DNA of 64,000 bases, taken from the NCBI RefSeq assembly GCF_011059105.1, contig NZ_JAALLS010000018.1:32672-96671 (forward strand), given 5' to 3'. This document shows, in pieces, positions 18,337 to 27,596 of this stretch. Source of the stretch: Fodinibius halophilus. GTDB taxonomy: Bacteria > Bacteroidota > Rhodothermia > Balneolales > Balneolaceae. The position numbers and the translations under genes were made by a program. The first letter of the stretch is position 1. Every line of letters starts with the position of its first letter. The notes beneath the pieces were generated by a model. The model saw only the letters and a list, made by a program, of their open reading frames with translations, was not told the origin of the DNA and ran no database searches.

Positions 18337-20196
18337 ATGCAATACCGTAAGAAAAATCGCTCCCAAATATCTATCCGTGTCTTACAGGTGGGCATTATTA
18401 TACTAGGCCTTATCATGCTGGGTCGGCTGGTACAACTGCAAATTATTCAACACGACCGATATGGTCCATTAAGCCGAGAAAACTCTCTAAGACAAGAAAT
18501 TGTAAATCCTGCTCGGGGCCTTATATACGACCGACATGGAAATTTGCTTGTCGATAATGAACCTATCTATACCATAACAATTACACCGGCCAGTTATAAA
18601 GAAAAGAACACCCCGCTCCTTGCCGACTTACTGAATATGTCGGTCGAAGATGTTAAAAAACGTGTTAAAGAAACCCAAGCATATTCCTGGTATCGCTCAT
18701 CCCGTTTATTTACAGAAGTAGATTTTAGGACCTTTTCTATTATCCAGGAAAATATTTGGCGACTGCCGGGTATAGGCCACCAAGTGGAAAGCAAAAGGGA
18801 GTATCCGGTTGACAGCTTAAATGCGTCACATATTTTGGGATACCTCCGTGAGGTCTCCAAAGAAGAATACCTGGGAACAAAAAACTACCATCTCGGGGAT
18901 AAAACCGGGAAAAGTGGTTTGGAGATGGTTTATGAAGATCAGCTACGAGGCGAGCTGGGTACAAAATACATAAAGATTAATGCAATGGGTCAAAACTTGG
19001 GCCCTTACCGAAATGGAGCGATCGATGAAGCTCCTAATAAAGGGGCTGACCTGCTCACTACCATAGACACCCAACTACAACTTTTAGCCGAGGATCTACT
19101 CCAGGACAAAGTTGGGGCCGCAGTGGCATTAGATCCCAATAGTGGGGAAGTACTTGCACTGGCAAGCGCCCCCAGCTACGATATCAGAAAGCTTTCCGGG
19201 CGTATCGATTCTACTTATTGGGTTAATATCAATGCCGATACCACAAACCCACTATATAATCGAGCCATATCCAGCAGTCAGCCTCCGGGCTCTACCTTCA
19301 AACCTCTTATGGCACTTATGGGGCTTAATATGGGGATTATAAATCCGGATACGAAAATTGAAAATCCCGGTTATTATCAGCGAGGCCGACGATATAACGA
19401 CTTAGCTGATCCCGGGACATACGATGTTGGCAAGGCATTACAGGAGTCCAGCAATACCTTCTTCTTTTGGTTGATGGATAAAATTGCCACTACCAAAGGC
19501 ATCAATCGCTGGCACGACCTCGCCTCTTCCCTCGGCCTTGGGCAGCGCAATGGCATCGATCTTCCGAATGAAACCAGAGGCACTCTTCCAGACAGTAGTT
19601 ATCTGGACCGGGTTTTGGGTGAGGGTAAATGGGGCATTGGTGACCAACTGAGTTTAGGAGTGGGACAAGGCTTTTTAGGAGCCTCACCTCTACAAATGGC
19701 TTTGGTTGCCTCCCAAATAGGAAATGGCGGATACCGTGTGCAACCCCACCTTGTAAGTGCCATTAGCAAAAGTAACGGTAAAGAGCTCCGAACAGCCCCC
19801 CAAAAGAAAGAGATTAAGTGGCTCAGCAAGCAGAGCCTTAACACTGTTAAAAAGGGTATGCGACGAGTTGTTACCAATGGTGGTGCCAGTACGTTCGCCA
19901 ATCTCGACAGTATTAAAGTAGCAGGAAAAACGGGAACGGCCCAAAACCCTCATGGCCAAGACCATGGCTGGTTTATTAGTTTTGCTCCTATGGATGATCC
20001 CAAAATTGCGGTGGCCGTGTTAGTTGAAAATGGAGGCTACGGTTCGGTTTCTGCGGCTCCTATTGCTTCATTGATGATTGAACAATATTTGACTGGTGAA
20101 CTCAATCGCCCGTATGTTTATAATTATGTTAAAACATTTGAGCCCCGTAAGCAGACTACTGATGAAGAACCTGAAGAGATAGAAACAGATGACTAA
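18337..20196 (+). CDS. mrdA: Penicillin-binding protein 2 (elongasome transpeptidase)
   Basis: 619 residues: one N-terminal membrane anchor (about 15-32), a PBP dimerisation domain with ENSLRQEIVNPARGLIYDR, and the transpeptidase domain with the active-site serine in PPGSTFKPL, the SSN triad and the KTGTAQ motif. It cross-links new peptidoglycan during rod elongation and works with RodA. The gene starts 12 bp after mreD and overlaps rodA by 8 bp. All catalytic motifs are present and length is normal. Confidence 0.96.
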   Translation: MQYRKKNRSQISIRVLQVGIIILGLIMLGRLVQLQIIQHDRYGPLSRENSLRQEIVNPARGLIYDRHGNLLVDNEPIYTITITPASYKEKNTPLLADLLNMSVEDVKKRVKETQAYSWYRSSRLFTEVDFRTFSIIQENIWRLPGIGHQVESKREYPVDSLNASHILGYLREVSKEEYLGTKNYHLGDKTGKSGLEMVYEDQLRGELGTKYIKINAMGQNLGPYRNGAIDEAPNKGADLLTTIDTQLQLLAEDLLQDKVGAAVALDPNSGEVLALASAPSYDIRKLSGRIDSTYWVNINADTTNPLYNRAISSSQPPGSTFKPLMALMGLNMGIINPDTKIENPGYYQRGRRYNDLADPGTYDVGKALQESSNTFFFWLMDKIATTKGINRWHDLASSLGLGQRNGIDLPNETRGTLPDSSYLDRVLGEGKWGIGDQLSLGVGQGFLGASPLQMALVASQIGNGGYRVQPHLVSAISKSNGKELRTAPQKKEIKWLSKQSLNTVKKGMRRVVTNGGASTFANLDSIKVAGKTGTAQNPHGQDHGWFISFAPMDDPKIAVAVLVENGGYGSVSAAPIASLMIEQYLTGELNRPYVYNYVKTFEPRKQTTDEEPEEIETDD

Positions 20197-21439
20197 TTTA
20201 CGTGAACTGAGCTGGTCGCTCATTGTTATATGGGTAAGTTTAATTGCAGTTGGACTGGTAGCTATCTACAGCGCTACACAGGGTCCTGTTGCTGAGTTTT
20301 TGCCTGAGTATATACAAATCAATTTCTATAAACAGCTTATTGCCTTCGGTATTGCAATCCTGCTTTTAATAGGGCTACAGTTTCTCAATCCCAGAACTTT
20401 CCAAGAAGGCTCTTACTTTTTTTATGGCATCGGAATAGTACTCATGATCTTAACCCTGCTGTTTGGTAAAGAAGTAAACGGAGCTAAAAGCTGGCTGGCA
20501 ATTGGCCCATTCAATCTTCAAACCAGTGAACTTATGAAGATCGCGACGGTCCTTGCAGTCGCTAACTATCTAACCAGTCGGCGCAATATTTCTGCAGAAA
20601 ATATAAAGTCAGCCTTAACAACGGTCCTGCTTATTCTGGTACCAACTGTTTTGGTTATTCTACAAAATGATACCGGTACGGCTATCATTTTTGCGTCTCT
20701 CATCCCCGTTATCTTATTCTGGTCAGGCCTGCCTTACGGTATCTCTCTGTTTATTATCTCTCCGGCTGTTATTAGCTATCTCACCATTATATCATGGTAT
20801 TGGGGATTGATAGCTGCTGTAATACTGACCTTGCTTATTTTTATGCTGCAGCGTCGCACCTGGCTTACCTTTGCCTCTTTCGTTACCGGCATCATCATAG
20901 TGATAGGCATACAGGTGTCACTTTCACAAGTTCTACAACCACACCAGCGAGCACGAATTGAAGCATTTACCAATCCCTCTTTTGATCCTCAGGGGGCGGG
21001 CTGGAATGTAATTCAAGCCAAAACGGCCATTGGCTCCGGCGGACTTTACGGCAAAGGTTTTATGGAAGGCACCCAAACCCAACTGCGTTTTTTACCAGAA
21101 CAGTGGACCGACTTTATTTTTTGCGTGATTGGGGAAGAATTTGGCTTTATCGGGGCAAGCTTTGTCATTCTCTTACTGCTAGCACTCTCAATACGTCTTC
21201 TTAAGGCGGCCTCAGCTCACAAACACCCCTTTGCCCAACTAGTTATTATTGGTGTCACTACAATCTATTTTATGCACTTTTTTATAAATGTGGGTTCTGC
21301 TACAGCCCTGCTTCCCGTCATTGGGGTTCCCCTGCCATTTATCAGCTATGGGGGGTCCGCCCTTATTACCAATACGATCATGCTGGGTATCTGCCTGAAC
21401 CTGGACTTTTATAAAAGACAGTTTAGTATTTACCGGTAA
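20189..21439 (+). CDS. rodA: SEDS peptidoglycan glycosyltransferase RodA
   Basis: 416 residues with about ten membrane segments. SEDS signatures are clear: VNGAKSWLAIGPFNLQTSEL, AGWNVIQAKTAIGSGGLYGK, FLPEQWTDFIFCVIGEEFGF and the terminal GVPLPFISYGGSAL. RodA polymerises glycan strands from lipid II and pairs with PBP2, encoded just before with an 8-bp overlap. It is the last gene of the mre operon; rnhB converges on it with 15 bp between stops and no hairpin visible. Confidence 0.96.
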   Translation: MTNLRELSWSLIVIWVSLIAVGLVAIYSATQGPVAEFLPEYIQINFYKQLIAFGIAILLLIGLQFLNPRTFQEGSYFFYGIGIVLMILTLLFGKEVNGAKSWLAIGPFNLQTSELMKIATVLAVANYLTSRRNISAENIKSALTTVLLILVPTVLVILQNDTGTAIIFASLIPVILFWSGLPYGISLFIISPAVISYLTIISWYWGLIAAVILTLLIFMLQRRTWLTFASFVTGIIIVIGIQVSLSQVLQPHQRARIEAFTNPSFDPQGAGWNVIQAKTAIGSGGLYGKGFMEGTQTQLRFLPEQWTDFIFCVIGEEFGFIGASFVILLLLALSIRLLKAASAHKHPFAQLVIIGVTTIYFMHFFINVGSATALLPVIGVPLPFISYGGSALITNTIMLGICLNLDFYKRQFSIYR

Positions 21440-21454
21440 TTTAACAGGCCAATC

Positions 21455-22102
21455 CTATTCCTCTTCCAGGGCTTTTTCTGTGCGCAAGTTAAAACTCTGC
21501 CGATGGTAGGGAGTAAAACCATGCTCTTTTAGTCCCTTGTAGTGCTGAGCAGTGGGATATCCTACATTGGTATCCCACCCATAATGGGGATATTTCTCAT
21601 GCAGTTCTATCATCCACTCATCTCGATAAACCTTCGCTATAATGGAAGCAGCAGCAATACTCATTGAACGGTGATCTCCTTTAACCAAACATTTATAGGG
21701 ACACAGACCAGAGCTGTACCGGTTTCCATCGACAAGCAGATAGTCAGGGGCAGCATCTTCTGTTTCGGCACATCTATTCATTGCCTTTATAGAAGCATGT
21801 AATATATTCCATTTATCAATCTCTTCGGGCGAGCACCACTGGATCGTCCAATATTCGGCTTTATCCTTAATTTCAACCGTTAATTCTTTTCGGTCTTTAA
21901 GTGATAGCGTTTTACTGTCTCTAATTTCATCTATAAAGGTACCGGGTTTAAAAATTACACCTGCCGCAACAACTGGGCCTGACAAGCATCCCCGGCCTAC
22001 CTCATCAAGCCCCATTACCCGCTCAAAACCCTCATTCCACAATCGTTGTTCAAACTGTATGCGATCTATGTCACTGTTATTTTTATTTGCAGAACTGCTC
22101 AT
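21455..22102 (-). CDS. rnhB: Ribonuclease HII
   Basis: 215 residues. It nicks DNA at embedded ribonucleotides for excision repair. The type 2 RNase H motifs are present: GLDEVGRGCLSGPVVAAGV (Asp-Glu pair), IRDSKTLSLKDR, DYLLVDGN (Asp), and KGDHRSMSIAAASIIAKVYRD (Asp). The end carries YPHYGWDTNVGYPTAQHYKG as usual. ATG at 2102 of the 21-22 kb stretch (base 22102) gives a normal N-terminus. Divergent from the VWA gene with 64 bp between starts. Confidence 0.96.
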   Translation of the reverse strand: MSSSANKNNSDIDRIQFEQRLWNEGFERVMGLDEVGRGCLSGPVVAAGVIFKPGTFIDEIRDSKTLSLKDRKELTVEIKDKAEYWTIQWCSPEEIDKWNILHASIKAMNRCAETEDAAPDYLLVDGNRYSSGLCPYKCLVKGDHRSMSIAAASIIAKVYRDEWMIELHEKYPHYGWDTNVGYPTAQHYKGLKEHGFTPYHRQSFNLRTEKALEEE

Positions 22103-22166
22103 GAAAATGAATTAAAATATAATCAAGTGCGTTTGGGTTACCTCTGCTAAAGTCAATCTTTTTACT

Positions 22167-23275
22167 ATGCATTTCAAGTACCAACAGTGGAATAACCATT
22201 TTTCACGTAACTCTCAAAGTAACCCTTTTAATACGCTGTGGGATACCTTTCAGGAGCTTTTGACGATAGCCAGCGGCGAGGTTTCGCATGCCATTTTGTG
22301 GCTCAATGACCTGGATAGTGAGCATAAAATAACCGATGATTTTGACAACTATGGAATTCCAGACTTTATTAACGAACTGGAAGAACGCGGTTATTTACAA
22401 AGAGAACCTAATGACGGAATCATAGTCATGACCCGTAAAACTGAACAAAGTCTCCGCAAGCGTTCGCTTGAGCAGATATTCAAGAATTTAAAGAAAGGGG
22501 GAGTAGACAACCACCAAACCGACCATACCGGGCGTGGTCTTGAACAACAGCCTCAAACACGACAGTGGCAACAGGGAGATGATATAGCGAATATAGACAG
22601 TTCCGGTACCATGATGAATATGCTGAAGCATAGCAGCATCGAGAACATGAATCTCAGAGAAGATGATATTCGAGTTCATGATTCTGACCACTACACATCA
22701 GTGGAACAGTATTACTCATAGATCTAAGTCACTCGATGGTGCTTTATGGCGAAGATCGTATCACCCCTGCTAAAAAGGTAGCGATGGCGTTTTCAGAGCT
22801 TATCCTTAATAGATATACAAAAGATTCTCTTGATATTATTGCTTTTGGTAATGAAGCCTGGAAGGTAGCTATTGAAGACTTGCCTTACCTTAAAGCCGGG
22901 CCCTATCATACCAATACCGAACAAGCACTGCAATTAGCTCGTCATATGTTACATCTCCGCTCGAATGCCAACAAACAGATATTCATGATTACCGATGGCA
23001 AACCATCTTGTATTATTGAGAACGGTGAGATTTATAAAAACAGTTATGAACTGGACCGTAAAATTATTAATAAAGTTTTGGATGAAGCCGTAAAATGTCG
23101 GCGCGAAGATATCGACATAACTATATTTATGATAGCTCGCGAACCCTACCTTCAAAACTTTGTTCGGGAGTTAACAAAAACCAATAAAGGACGCGCATAT
23201 TTCGCATCACTTGATAAGCTGGGAGAGTATATTTTTGAGGATTATATTCAAAACCGTAAACGTCGTGTACAATAA
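22167..23275 (+). pseudogene. VWA-domain protein interrupted by a -1 frameshift
   Basis: Two open frames join into one protein of about 369 residues. The first (22167-22721) encodes an N-terminal helical part; the second encodes a von Willebrand A domain. Reading the second frame upstream of its first ATG (22736) gives SGTVLLIDLSHSMVLYGEDR, so the metal-site motif DLSHS is encoded before that ATG and across the first frame's stop codon. The frame change must occur between about 22688 and 22705 and needs one missing base. There is no homopolymer or slippery heptamer there. The rest of the VWA domain (FSELILNRY, FMITDGKPSC) is intact. The function is unknown; relatives are uncharacterised VWA proteins. 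Confidence 0.8.
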
Positions 23276-23280
23276 AAAAA

Positions 23281-23301
23281 GGCAGCCGAAAACCGACTGC
23301 C
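23281..23301 (-). terminator. Rho-independent terminator of the envelope gene block
   Basis: On the minus strand GGCAGTCG-GTTTT-CGGCTGCC forms an 8-bp stem with one mismatch and is followed by seven T. It lies 31 bp after the last Skp-like gene and also faces the end of the convergent VWA gene. Confidence 0.85.
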
Positions 23302-23332
23302 TTATACACTATTGAGAAAATTGGAGTATCTT

Positions 23333-23884
23333 TTACATATCTAGCTCTTCCATTACTTCTTCCGTAATATCATACTTTTCTTTAGCTTCTGAAGAGGTAT
23401 AAAGTACAATACGATCGCCTTGGCTCGTCGTTTTATTAATCACATAAGTTAAGCCTTTATTAGCTGCAACAGTAGTGATAGCAGTATCAATTTGGTCGAG
23501 TAAAGGACTCACCAGTTCTTGCTGCTTCTGTTGAACCTGTTGTTGGATACTTTGCTGGAACTGCTGCAGTTCAGCATTTAACTTACCCAAACGCTCTTCC
23601 TCTTTTCGTTTGGCGGACTCAGAAATAACAGATTCTTTTTGTTCATACTCTGAAACCTGTTGTTGAAAATCCTGCTGTTTGTTAGCAAGCTCTTTACGCT
23701 TTTTCTCAACAAAGTTTTGCAGTCGTTGTTGAACCGCCTTCATTTGTGGCATTTTATTCAAGATAAGCTGAGGATCAACATATCCAATCGTTAGATCATC
23801 TTGTTGAGCATTAGCTGTAGAAATGCCGGTAATAGTAACGGCAAATAGACATAGTAGAGATATGGACAGTAGTCGTTTTAACAT
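23333..23884 (-). CDS. OmpH/Skp-family periplasmic chaperone (third copy)
   Basis: 183 residues. A signal peptide (MLKRLLSISLLCLFAVTITG, cleavage after NAQ near residue 27) is followed by the Skp core: IGYVDPQLILNKMPQMKAVQ, a long glutamine-rich coiled coil (45-135) and a C-terminal beta segment (GLTYVINKTT). Skp trimers hold unfolded outer-membrane proteins between the Sec translocon and BamA. It is the last of three tandem paralogues downstream of bamA, 19 bp after the second, and ends at a strong terminator. Confidence 0.9.
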   Translation of the reverse strand: MLKRLLSISLLCLFAVTITGISTANAQQDDLTIGYVDPQLILNKMPQMKAVQQRLQNFVEKKRKELANKQQDFQQQVSEYEQKESVISESAKRKEEERLGKLNAELQQFQQSIQQQVQQKQQELVSPLLDQIDTAITTVAANKGLTYVINKTTSQGDRIVLYTSSEAKEKYDITEEVMEELDM

Positions 23885-23903
23885 AAGTATAATCGTTTTT
23901 CAG

Positions 23904-24440
23904 TTAGTTCTTAGCAGATGTTGCTTTCATTTGTTCTAGCACTTCGTCGGTAATATCTAATTTCTGTTTAGCAGAATAATAAACCAACTTTTCACCACTA
24001 TTTGTTGCCTCATTAAGTACAAAATCGAGGTTTTTTTCTTCAGCTACAGAAGCAATAGCTTCATTCATCCGGTTATAAAGCGGTTGTAACAGCTCTGTTC
24101 TTCTTCGTTGAATCTGTTGCTGTATTGCTTGCCGGAACTGCTGCATTGAAGACTGCATTTGAGAAAGCCGATTCTCTGCATCAGCAGCTTCTTGTTCTGA
24201 CAAAGCTGACTTATTCTGCTGATACTCAGCTACAGAGTCCTGAAAAGCTGCTGTTTGCTGCTCAAGCTCTTGGCGCTTTTGTTGAATAAAAGAGTTTAAT
24301 TCTTCTTGAATATCAGAGCGTTCGGGAACATTGCTAATTACTTCTTGGGTATTCATATACCCAATTTTGGGCTGAGCAAAAGCAGTAGCACTGATAACAA
24401 AAAGAAATACGAGTGTAGAACTGAATAACTTTTTAAACAT
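23904..24440 (-). CDS. OmpH/Skp-family periplasmic chaperone (second copy)
   Basis: 178 residues when started at the ATG at 24440, which gives the clean signal peptide MFKKLFSSTLVFLFVISATA (cleavage after AFA). A frame open further upstream adds 26 residues without signal character and is rejected. The mature part has IGYMNTQEVISNVPERSDIQ, a coiled coil of about 90 residues and the closing LDFVLNEATNSGEKLVYYS. It resembles the third copy closely in plan, so the two probably arose by duplication. Confidence 0.9.
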   Translation of the reverse strand: MFKKLFSSTLVFLFVISATAFAQPKIGYMNTQEVISNVPERSDIQEELNSFIQQKRQELEQQTAAFQDSVAEYQQNKSALSEQEAADAENRLSQMQSSMQQFRQAIQQQIQRRRTELLQPLYNRMNEAIASVAEEKNLDFVLNEATNSGEKLVYYSAKQKLDITDEVLEQMKATSAKN

Positions 24441-24501
24441 TGAGTAAATCCTTGTTTTGGTTCTTCTAATTAAAGCGTTTTGATTATAACAACAATTTTT
24501 A

Positions 24502-25053
24502 TCAATTGCTTGAATCATTTAACGTAATGCCAAGCTCTTCTAGTACCTCATTATTTAAATTCCATTCTTTATCACTATAAAGCATATTTGAATTTTGCGC
24601 ACGGTCAAAAACAAAATCGAAATCCTTGCGTTTTGCAACTGTATTCACAGCATTAAATACTTTTCGCTGTATGGGGGCTAAAAGTTCTTTCTGTTTCCTG
24701 AAATACTCACCTTTTGCTCCGAACTTTTGATCTAAAAACTGTTGTCGTTGTTGTACCTTATTTTGAATTTCTTCTTTTTTCTTTTTCCGGAGTTTTTCAG
24801 TGTAGAGTATTTTTTTGGTTTCAAAATCTTCTTTCAACTGTTCAATTTCTTCCTTCATTTTTTCTAGTTCGGCATTCCACTCCGAACTTATCGTCTCGAG
24901 CTGTTGCTGTACCCCCTCATACTCCGACATTTGCGACAAAATATAATCGGTGTCTATATAGGCAATCTTCTGCTCCTGGGCTGTTGCTACTTGCACCATC
25001 AACAAAAAAGCAGAGCAGAGCAATATACATAGATATGTACCCTTTCTTATCAT
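24502..25053 (-). CDS. OmpH/Skp-family periplasmic chaperone (first copy)
   Basis: 183 residues with a signal peptide (MIRKGTYLCILLCSAFLLMV, cleavage after TAQ) and the Skp plan: IAYIDTDYILSQMSEYEGVQ, a coiled coil richer in Lys/Glu than the other two copies, and DFDFVFDRAQNSNMLYSD near the end. Its ATG shares one base with the bamA stop (TAATG), so it is translationally coupled to bamA. Of the three copies this is the most diverged, which suggests an older duplication or a different client set. Confidence 0.9.
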   Translation of the reverse strand: MIRKGTYLCILLCSAFLLMVQVATAQEQKIAYIDTDYILSQMSEYEGVQQQLETISSEWNAELEKMKEEIEQLKEDFETKKILYTEKLRKKKKEEIQNKVQQRQQFLDQKFGAKGEYFRKQKELLAPIQRKVFNAVNTVAKRKDFDFVFDRAQNSNMLYSDKEWNLNNEVLEELGITLNDSSN

Positions 25054-27545
25054 TAGAATGGAGCACCAATATTAAAGAGAAACTGCCATTGACCAGCCTC
25101 TACAGGGCTACCCGGTACCTTAATACCATCTAACCTGTAACCATAACTAAGGTCAACCAAACCCAATATTGGAAGAAAAATGCGAGTTCCAAAACCTGCA
25201 GCCCGCTTGAGTTCAAAAGGTTGAAATTCATCAAAGTTCAAGTAGGCATTACCGGCATCAAAGAAAGCATAGGGATAAACCTGTGCTTGTTGCTCGGTAA
25301 GAGCCGGATAACGAAGCTCTAAAGAATACTTTGTATATAGACGACCTCCTACTGCTTCGCCATCTACATATGGTGTAATAGAACCGGAACGTCCCCCTGG
25401 GAATCCACGCAGATCAATATTATCATCAAGGAAACTTTGCCGTTGCTGTAATTGCGTACCCCCTAGTTTGAACCGCTGGAAATCACTTTGTTGTCCTTGG
25501 CCCAAATAACCTAAATACCCATATTCTACAGTATTAGTTAACACCAATTTATCAACAAGCGTGGTATGAGTCTGGTAACTGGTTTTGAATTTATAATATT
25601 GAGAAAAATTAGGCAGCGGTGGCGCAAATTCTCCGGAAATTCGCAGTTTTGACCCGCGGGTAGGTGAAATTTTATTGTCCGTAGAGTTACGTTCCAATAC
25701 TTGTTTAATACTCATTATACTGGATGTACCTTCGGCTAAGAAAGAGGTATTAGCCACATCATATAACTGATAAGATAACACCGATTGATGCGTAAAGTAA
25801 TCATCCGGCCATTTTAGACGTCTGCCCAGAGAAAGACTGCTCGAAAACATTTCATTTCTTTGGCTATTCCCTCGATATTGAATCAGGTCATAGCTCATAT
25901 TTACTCCCAACGACAACGGTCGACCAGCAAGCCATGGTTCCTGAAAACCTACACTGTAGCTTTGATACCCTTGGCCTGTTACCTGCACACCCAACGATAG
26001 TTTTTGGCCATCGCCAGAAGGAATCGGATTCCACCCCTCTCCTTTTAAAGCCCGTTGCATTGAAAAGTTATTAAAATTCAGCTTAGCCGAAAGAATCAAC
26101 CCGATACCTCTTCCGCCCAATCCGCCGGAAAACTCAAAGTTATCGGTGCTTTGCGATTCATCTAAGCTATAGGTGATATCTACCGTATTATTTTCTTGAT
26201 CTGGCGTCACGCTGGGATCAATAGACTGCTGACGGAAATACCCGAGCTGCCCCAACTCGCGGATAGAACGGATAATTTTTTGCCTACTATATTTATCACC
26301 CGGAACAGTACGAAGTGTTCTTCTTATAATATCGTCGTGGGTTTTTGTATTACCCGTAAAAGAAACCTTTTCTACATACGCAATTTCATCTTCATAGATA
26401 TTCATATGCAGATCAACCGAATCTTCGGCGACCACTTCAATATTTTCTTGAACCCGGAAAAATAAATATCCAATATCTTGGTAAAGGCTGGTAACATCCG
26501 GCCCTTTTTGATTGATCTCTAATCGTTTTCTGAATTTTTTCTGGTTAAAGATCTCTCCTTTTTCAAAACCCAGAGTTTGCGTTAGTTGATCATCAGTATA
26601 AACGGTATTTCCTTCCCAATCAATATTACGAATCTTATACTGGGGGCCTTCTTCGATCTTAAGATTCACCTTAATGCCTTTTGCGGGTGTTTTCAAGACA
26701 AACAAACGTTTCTGGGTATAAGGGAAAGTATAAACCGTGTCAGATATAATTCGGAAATCGAGGAACCCATGCTCCCCATAAAACGCTCTCAAATTATCTT
26801 TTGCTGTCTTAAACTCATCTTCTTTATACAGCTTTTTAGAAAAGAATTTCCACCATTTATCTTCTTTAATAGAATCCAGAGCTTTGCGCAGTTTTTTATC
26901 ACTGAATTTCTTGTTGCCCTCAAAAGAAATATCTTTTATTTCCAGACGCTCACCGGCATCAATATTGAACCGAACTGTAACTCGGTTTCTGACAGTGTCC
27001 GTTTTAGTTTTTTCTACTTCTATACTGGTATCCCAGTGCCCTTCTCCTTTATAATACCTGCGAATGGTATTTTTGGCCTGTGCAATAGACGATTCTGTTA
27101 CTGCGTAGCCTTTTAGCAAAGTTATTTTTTCACGAAGATCTTTCTTTTCAGACTTCTTCACCCCATGAATCTCATACTTTTCAAGACGAGGTTGCTCTTG
27201 AACTATAATCTTTAAGTAGATTCCCCCGACTTCTCTGCCCATTTCTACAATCTCAATATTTGAGAAGAGCCCGGTACGGTATAAACTTTTAATAGCACTA
27301 CTTATATCTTTTCCGGGAACGGTAATTTGTGTTCCCTTCTGCAGGCCACTGGTACCAATCACAAACTCCTTGCGAGAGGTTGTTAACCCTTCGACTTCAA
27401 CACCCAAGACCTCAAGCTGTTGAGGCGTGGCGTTCATCGGGTTTTCGATATTAATAGATTTTGTGGAATCAGAAGGGGTTTCCTGTGCTACGGCAGGATC
27501 AACTAAAGAACCTATAATGAGTACAACAAAAAGTAATTTCTTCAC
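25053..27545 (-). CDS. bamA: Outer-membrane protein assembly factor BamA
   Basis: About 830 residues. BamA inserts beta-barrel proteins into the outer membrane. Five POTRA domains fill roughly residues 45-440 (for example LEVEVEGLTT-like start, YEIHGVKKSEKKDLREKI, ISFEGNKKFSDKKLRKAL, IDWEGNTVYTDDQLTQTL, VSFTGNTKTHDDIIRRTL), followed by the 16-strand barrel, with the loop-6 motif DLRGFPGGRSG and a terminal aromatic-rich strand ending in F. I prefer the GTG at 27545 because it gives a normal signal peptide (KKLLFVVLIIGSLVDPAVAQ); the TTG at 27566 would add seven residues. Confidence 0.93.
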   Translation of the reverse strand: MKKLLFVVLIIGSLVDPAVAQETPSDSTKSINIENPMNATPQQLEVLGVEVEGLTTSRKEFVIGTSGLQKGTQITVPGKDISSAIKSLYRTGLFSNIEIVEMGREVGGIYLKIIVQEQPRLEKYEIHGVKKSEKKDLREKITLLKGYAVTESSIAQAKNTIRRYYKGEGHWDTSIEVEKTKTDTVRNRVTVRFNIDAGERLEIKDISFEGNKKFSDKKLRKALDSIKEDKWWKFFSKKLYKEDEFKTAKDNLRAFYGEHGFLDFRIISDTVYTFPYTQKRLFVLKTPAKGIKVNLKIEEGPQYKIRNIDWEGNTVYTDDQLTQTLGFEKGEIFNQKKFRKRLEINQKGPDVTSLYQDIGYLFFRVQENIEVVAEDSVDLHMNIYEDEIAYVEKVSFTGNTKTHDDIIRRTLRTVPGDKYSRQKIIRSIRELGQLGYFRQQSIDPSVTPDQENNTVDITYSLDESQSTDNFEFSGGLGGRGIGLILSAKLNFNNFSMQRALKGEGWNPIPSGDGQKLSLGVQVTGQGYQSYSVGFQEPWLAGRPLSLGVNMSYDLIQYRGNSQRNEMFSSSLSLGRRLKWPDDYFTHQSVLSYQLYDVANTSFLAEGTSSIMSIKQVLERNSTDNKISPTRGSKLRISGEFAPPLPNFSQYYKFKTSYQTHTTLVDKLVLTNTVEYGYLGYLGQGQQSDFQRFKLGGTQLQQRQSFLDDNIDLRGFPGGRSGSITPYVDGEAVGGRLYTKYSLELRYPALTEQQAQVYPYAFFDAGNAYLNFDEFQPFELKRAAGFGTRIFLPILGLVDLSYGYRLDGIKVPGSPVEAGQWQFLFNIGAPF

Positions 27546-27596
27546 GTGGGTTAATTCTTGAAACAAAATTGAGCTTACGTTATTTGTATGAGTAGG

